DNA of 64,000 bases from Allantophomopsis cytisporea. Taxonomy: Eukaryota > Ascomycota > Leotiomycetes > Phacidiales > Phacidiaceae. Location of the stretch: the NCBI GenBank assembly GCA_024752435.1, contig CP103021.1, positions 1,922,001 through 1,986,000 of the forward strand, in the 5' to 3' direction. How positions within the stretch are numbered: position 1 is the first letter of the stretch; each line of letters opens with the position of its first letter. Position numbers and translations under genes: made by a program. The notes below the pieces were generated by a model. The model ran no database searches. It was not told where the DNA came from and was given only the letters and a program-made list of their open reading frames with translations. Below are positions 59,884-64,000 of this stretch, in pieces.

Positions 59884-60518
59884 TATAGTTGACAATGTAG
59901 GGAGCTCTGGGGAAACTTTACAACAAGTAGATATCTGAACTTTAGAGTATTTGTAGCTGTTCTCAAGCTCTCAGTTCATAACTCAGATTTTAAGTGTGAA
60001 GAGACGGATTGTTAACGATTTCCTGATGGTACGTCGTGATGAGAAAGTCGAATGCGGTTCCGTGTAGTGATCAAAGACTGAACAGCAAACCAATGAGATA
60101 ATATTCCGAGGGTGGACCCACCAGATAACTCCGCAATGCTGCGGCGGAATATTTTGGTCTCTTTCCTTTCTGAACTGTCCGCACCGAGTGGAAATTGTAC
60201 CAGATGCAGTGATTTGTCGGCGCAATAGATCGGGGAATCACAGCCGGTAAAGTGCAAATATGTCTGCTGATTGTCTTGATGGATCACCAGTAGAAGATAT
60301 CAGGTAGTTGATGTGACGAAGATGGTATGCCCGTATATTCCTCACTTTCATTGCCTTTCTTTGTAAATTAATTCAATGGCGTGACAAGATGTAACTAAGT
60401 CCTTCTGCATATTTAGTTTACTCCAGGACCATACAGAATTTCACGTTTCACTATCAATCAGGGCAGTGTAGTTATTTGAGCATATGAAAAATCGAGTGGT
60501 ATTTGTGGGCTTCTATGT
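59884..60518. promoter_or_regulatory. Amine oxidase promoter region
   Basis: About 630 bp between the amine oxidase start and the stop of the monooxygenase gene, both on the minus strand. It carries a perfect CCG/CGG inverted repeat at 60131-60144. No gene is seen. Confidence 0.45.
60131..60144. promoter_or_regulatory. Inverted repeat CCGCA-N4-TGCGG, possible Zn(II)2Cys6 site
   Basis: A perfect 5-bp palindrome with CCG and CGG ends separated by 8 bp, about 250 bp upstream of the amine oxidase ATG. An extra CGG follows at once. Such triplet pairs are the classical target shape of binuclear-cluster regulators, one of which lies at 63475. Confidence 0.45.
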
Positions 60519-61981
60519 TTAAGACCACACTAATTTCTTGTATGGAGTACCAGGTAACAGATGATCAAAATTTCCTCCAGCTGGTAAAGAGAGCTCTTGA
60601 ATGGTACCTTTCTTTCCCGATCTTACATCCTGAGCCAAGTGGTCGAAATGGTCCTCGGCATTCTTTTGGGGATTGAATAGAATAACCCATGGCGTTCGCA
60701 TTGTAGCAACGCTGTCTGGATGCTCGGCATAATCCTCGATGCGACATGCATGCCAATCATCTCGCATGTCAATTCCACTTTGGTGGACGACGTGCGAACG
60801 ATTGAACCGGATACGTTCCATGACTTGTAGGGCAAGTCGTACATCACCCTCGGCCCGGCGTAGGCAGATGGCGGTCGTGGTGGCGTCTTCCATGGCTTGT
60901 GAACCTCCCTGAGCTGAAGTTGGGAGATGACAGTGGGCGGCATCTCCAATGAGGGCAATACGCTTGCCTTTACTGAGCCATGTTTCAAGCGGGTCTCTCC
61001 AGACCAATTTGTAGTCTGTCAGTTTCTCTGGTGGAGTTTTTTCCATCAGGGCAACGAACTCGTCTGGGAAGCCCTTTAAATCCTCCTTTGCTTGCTCGAT
61101 ATCGCCAGGGAATGACCATGATTCGCCAATGTCATTCGTATCCTAGGAATATTGAAATATTGAGTGAGCCACGCATAATAAACTAGGAATTCCAAGTTAA
61201 ATACCTTATGAGTCCCAACCCAGACTAGATCCCTTCCCTCATTCCAAGAGTATGCCAATGTATGAACGTCAGGACCAAGCCAAATCTTCAATGTGTCAAC
61301 TTCTTTCCGACAAAAGTCGGCAATTCGTGGATCGTTACGATGCTCGTCCGTAATGGTAAAGAAGGCTCGGTAGATGGCGTAGCCACTGTTGACCTTTTTG
61401 TCCTCAAGATGTAGGACCTTCTGGCGTGCAAGAGATCGAGGTCCATCACAGCAAAGCACACAGTCACCGTTGATCCTCTCGCCAGACTTGGTAAGAATAC
61501 CCGCGCCATGCTCATCCTCGAAGTAATCGATGACTTCGGTGCCGAATCGAAACTCAACTCCGATCTCCTTTGCGTAGTCGAGGAAAACTTGATGCATCTC
61601 GCCCCTGTGGCCGGCAAACTGTTTTGTGTAGTCGCCAGCATCGATCAAATAAGGATCCGAGTAAATGAATTCGCCTTTGTTCGTGTAGTAATCCCACTTG
61701 TCAGCCTTCCTGACGCAAATGCTAAGTAGCTTCTGAGCAACTTTGCCGTTGTCCCATCTCTCAATTATTTGACCAGCATTGGGATAAAAGTCAATGAGGT
61801 CGCCATATTCTCTTGAACTCGGGTACTTCTCAACAAGAATAGCATTGATGCCATTGAGCACACACTCGATAGCTGCAGTTGCTCCTGCAAAACCAGCGCC
61901 GACACAAATCACCGTCAACTTTTTGTTCTCTGCAGCGGAGCCAACAATATGATTGGTATGGGCCCCATTGGTTGCCTTCAT
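60519..61981 (-). CDS. FAD-dependent aromatic-ring monooxygenase (salicylate-hydroxylase-like)
   Basis: Exons 61981-61205 and 61142-60519 (62-bp intron, phase 0) give 466 aa. The first FAD motif is VICVGAGFAGATAAIE at about 24-39, then LVEKYPSSREYGDLIDFYPN; the DG motif is CVLCCDGPRSLARQ; the second FAD-contact motif is GDAAHCHLPTSAQGGSQAME from about 325. KLVWRDPLETW precedes it as in fungal group A flavoprotein monooxygenases. Such enzymes hydroxylate an aromatic ring or a heterocycle using NAD(P)H and oxygen. The exact substrate cannot be read off. It is divergent from the cupin gene, sharing a 513-bp promoter, and in the same direction as the amine oxidase. Confidence 0.92.
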
Positions 61982-62494
61982 CGTGATCGCACTTTTATAG
62001 TCGAAGTATCAAAGGCAGTTGTGTCAAGGTCAAGTCTGAATAGAACGTTTCGAATGGCCAGTGAAGGTAAAAATCCGCAGAGCAAAGTAATAGACATATC
62101 TACTTAAATTTCGCATTCGACTTCACATCCCATTCTATCGATCACCGGAACAGCTAAGACCCTGACGCTGGTACCTGGCGCTGATATAGCGGATCATTTT
62201 GTGATTGGCTGAGTGTTTCCGATTGAAAAATGCTCGTCAGAACGATAAGCTACCAATGAACCGCTTATCTGAGATCCGGTGAAGGTTCGCCGGATCGGAT
62301 CGGATAATTCGATGTGCATGACAGTGCTCCACAATGGGTGTCCAAATCAGTTGTATACTTCCCATCGGATGAAAACTATAAAACCTCCAAATGGCATTGA
62401 TTGGGGATCTTTCGGTCTGCATCGTTACTCACATTTGAGTCACACATCGAAACGTCAAAATCGAAGTACTTCAATTCTCAATTCCATTTTCACC
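61982..62494. promoter_or_regulatory. Bidirectional promoter, monooxygenase and cupin
   Basis: 513 bp between two divergent start codons. The middle contains the GATCCGG/CCGGATC inverted repeat described separately. TA-rich stretches lie on both sides. Confidence 0.6.
62273..62304. promoter_or_regulatory. GATCCGG-N10-CCGGATC inverted repeat plus CGGAT direct repeats
   Basis: The 7-bp arms lie at 62273-62279 and 62290-62296, and are perfect reverse complements. The right arm runs on into two more CGGAT units, so CGG occurs three times at 5-bp intervals. It is 292 bp from the monooxygenase start and about 200 bp from the cupin start. A binuclear-cluster regulator site shared by both genes is the simplest reading. 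Confidence 0.5.
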
Positions 62495-62991
62495 ATGGGA
62501 TTCGAACACTATCCAGAACGTGAGGTGTTCAGGCTACCCAATATTCCAGATGGTCCTCACCTCTTTTTTGGGAAGTTCTCCATGTCTGCTTCGTTGATAC
62601 TGGAAAATCATGTGACTCCCAATACTAACTAACTATGCAGGTGACATTGTCGGTACCAAACAAGATGATTCGATTAAGAATCCCATCACGGGCTCGTTGT
62701 TTCGCATAGAGAGTGGCCCGCCCTCCACGCCTCCGAAGTATGATTACGACGAGACTGGTGTTGTGTTGAAAGGTGAGTCAAACGCCGTCGAACCAAGCCT
62801 CTCACTGAAAGTTGATGTTGACATTTTCCCTTGAAATAGGCGACATCACTATCAAGGACGAGACTGGACAGACAGCAACATTGACCACGGGCGATACCTT
62901 CATCGTATACCGAGGGAGTACCATCACCTTCTCATCGAGCAATTACGGGATCGCATTTAAGTCTGGTTCCCGTTGGATGACCAAATTATAG
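62495..62991 (+). CDS. Small cupin-fold protein (EutQ-like)
   Basis: Three exons (62495-62552, 62641-62772, 62840-62991) keep phase and give 113 aa. The single-domain cupin reads FRLPNIPDG, GSLFRIESGPPSTPP, then after the second intron DITIKDETGQTATLTTGDTF and YRGSTITFSSSNYGIAFKSG. This layout matches ethanolamine-utilisation EutQ-type cupins that fungi keep beside oxidases. Usual metal-binding His residues are not evident, so it may bind a ligand rather than act as an oxygenase. The first donor (GTCCTC) is weak, so exon 1 is less certain than the others. It shares a promoter region with the monooxygenase, suggesting a joint role. Confidence 0.75.
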
Positions 62992-63474
62992 TTGGTCAGC
63001 AGCAGCGGCCAGACGTGGAGACGTTCAATTCTTACGTGTTTAATACAACACAAGAATCTGCTGCGGCGTGAGCTATGGTCAACAACTCTCAAAATCTGAA
63101 AGCATGTCAATAGTACAAACACCTAATGTAAAATCGCATTCCTTCTCAATCGGGCTCAGTGATGGTGTCATAATAAATCAGTCACCATCCTCTGGGATGA
63201 TGTCTGACTCGACTCTTCTGGCGTAGAATCGTATCGTTGTTGTGTCGCCACAACTCTAATCAATTGCTGCTAGATTGATTGATGTCCACCCGCCCCGCCA
63301 AAGCACGTGCCATTTCTCATTGTCCTTATCGGCACCTTAGTTGGGTCGAGATAGGTAATTGCCCACAAATCAATAACTCCCCGCAAAGACCATTTTGAAT
63401 ATCTACACTCTTTGACAAACCTAAGTTTTCAAGTTAGCTACTTCCCTCTGCTTTGCCATCTCTAAGCTGTCTTC
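62992..63474. promoter_or_regulatory. Cupin 3' flank and regulator promoter
   Basis: About 480 bp between two genes in the same direction. GCACGTGC near 63304 is a palindromic E-box-like site. No gene is seen. Confidence 0.35.
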
Positions 63475-64000
63475 ATGGTTGGTGTTGATCTTCTCGCAGG
63501 GTCCTGTTGGACTTGTGTGCATCATAATGTAAACTGTGATTATGAGTTACCGGGTATCTATTATTCTCACACTTCCGGCACAACGCAGCTGATATCTAAC
63601 TTTAGGGTGCGAAATGTGTATTCAAAACGGACGAGTCTGTGCTGGCTATGGGGTGCGTTTAGATTGGCCAAGCCAGAGAAGTAACCGTGCAAAAGTCATG
63701 TTGGGAGGTCGGAAAGAGGATTCCAGCCCAGAACTTATCCGATCGAGGATGCCACTGATGATGGGTGAGCGCGAAAATGAACTGATACAGCACTACTCTA
63801 GTAAGCTTAGATATAAATGCTGATCTGCATGGGATACTGATTTGAAGCAGAGAATATGTCGCGGATCACATTGGCAATTGACTATACTGAGAATGGTTAT
63901 CGTACACTGCTACAGATGTCGACGGAAAACCCAGCCATCTTGAACGCAGTACTTGCCATTTCAGCATCTCATCTTAGTAAATGGAAGAATACTCCGGATA
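63475..64000 (+). CDS. Zn(II)2Cys6 transcription factor, truncated by the window edge
   Basis: Exons 63475-63553, 63606-63800 and 63851 onward stay in phase to the window end. The first intron splits the cluster; spliced it is CWTCVHHNVNCDYELPGCEM then CIQNGRVC, a CX2CX6CX6CX2CX6C pattern. The second exon encodes a linker with GVRLDWPSQ, and the third starts the Fungal_trans_2 domain (SRITLAIDYTENGYRTLLQM, NPAILNAVLAISASHLSKW). The basic residues usual between the second and third Cys are partly replaced by His and Asn. It lies 483 bp after the cupin gene and is the natural candidate regulator of the neighbouring catabolic genes. The C-terminal part is outside the window. Confidence 0.88.

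Noticed and set aside
1..64000. CRISPR arrays, prokaryotic operons, rRNA or tRNA genes
   Set aside because: No regularly spaced repeats beyond the short arrays listed, no Shine-Dalgarno organisation, and I recognised no tRNA or rRNA sequence by eye; a covariance-model scan would be decisive for tRNAs.

Overview
The window looks like nuclear DNA of a filamentous ascomycete (Pezizomycotina). Genes carry short introns of mostly 50-90 bp with GTRNGN donors and CTRAC-like branch sites. There are fungus-specific families: NACHT-ankyrin NLR, HET, Zn(II)2Cys6 regulators, GT69, F-box and BBE-like oxidases. A few relics show transposon invasion and gene decay. The gene set feels Leotiomycete-like, but that is an impression, not a demonstrated placement. 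All introns below were placed by eye from splice signals and reading-phase agreement.

Layout. 0-6 kb: the start of a secreted protein leaving the window, then a three-exon nucleoside-phosphorylase/NACHT/ankyrin NLR. 6.7-9.4 kb: a NAPE-PLD-like metallo-beta-lactamase hydrolase and, convergent to it, a secreted PAF-acetylhydrolase-like lipase. 10.0-11.4 kb: a decayed squalene synthase copy. 11.9-14.5 kb: an RBR-type ubiquitin ligase and a small F-box protein. 15.5-21.4 kb: two divergent secreted FAD-linked (BBE-like) oxidases sharing a 2.25 kb intergenic region that holds a four-copy TTTCGCGAG repeat. 22.0-22.9 kb: translation elongation factor 1-beta, the one clear housekeeping gene. 24.5-25.3 kb: a FAR-17a/AIG1-like pseudogene. 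26.5-28.0 kb: a GT69 mannosyltransferase. 28.2-29.0 kb: relics, including a pogo-type transposase. 29.5-31.7 kb: a HET-domain protein.

32.9-45.4 kb is a transport/metabolism block: a decayed SVOP-like transporter, an Atg22-like transporter, a carboxypeptidase S-type M20 peptidase, a fungal regulator divergent from a 2-oxoglutarate oxygenase, and a MetE-like methyltransferase. 45.4-46.9 kb is AT-rich and without genes. 46.9-53.0 kb holds two head-to-head Zn(II)2Cys6 regulators, one with an apparent frame problem at its very start.

55.1-64.0 kb looks like a catabolic gene cluster: a ten-exon amine/amino-acid permease, a flavin amine oxidase, a salicylate-hydroxylase-like FAD monooxygenase, a divergent EutQ-like cupin and a Zn(II)2Cys6 regulator running off the right edge. 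The promoters contain CCG/CGG inverted repeats of the kind such regulators bind. A reasonable reading is uptake, oxidative deamination and hydroxylation of an amine under local control. The substrate is unknown, and this is the best candidate here for an undescribed system.
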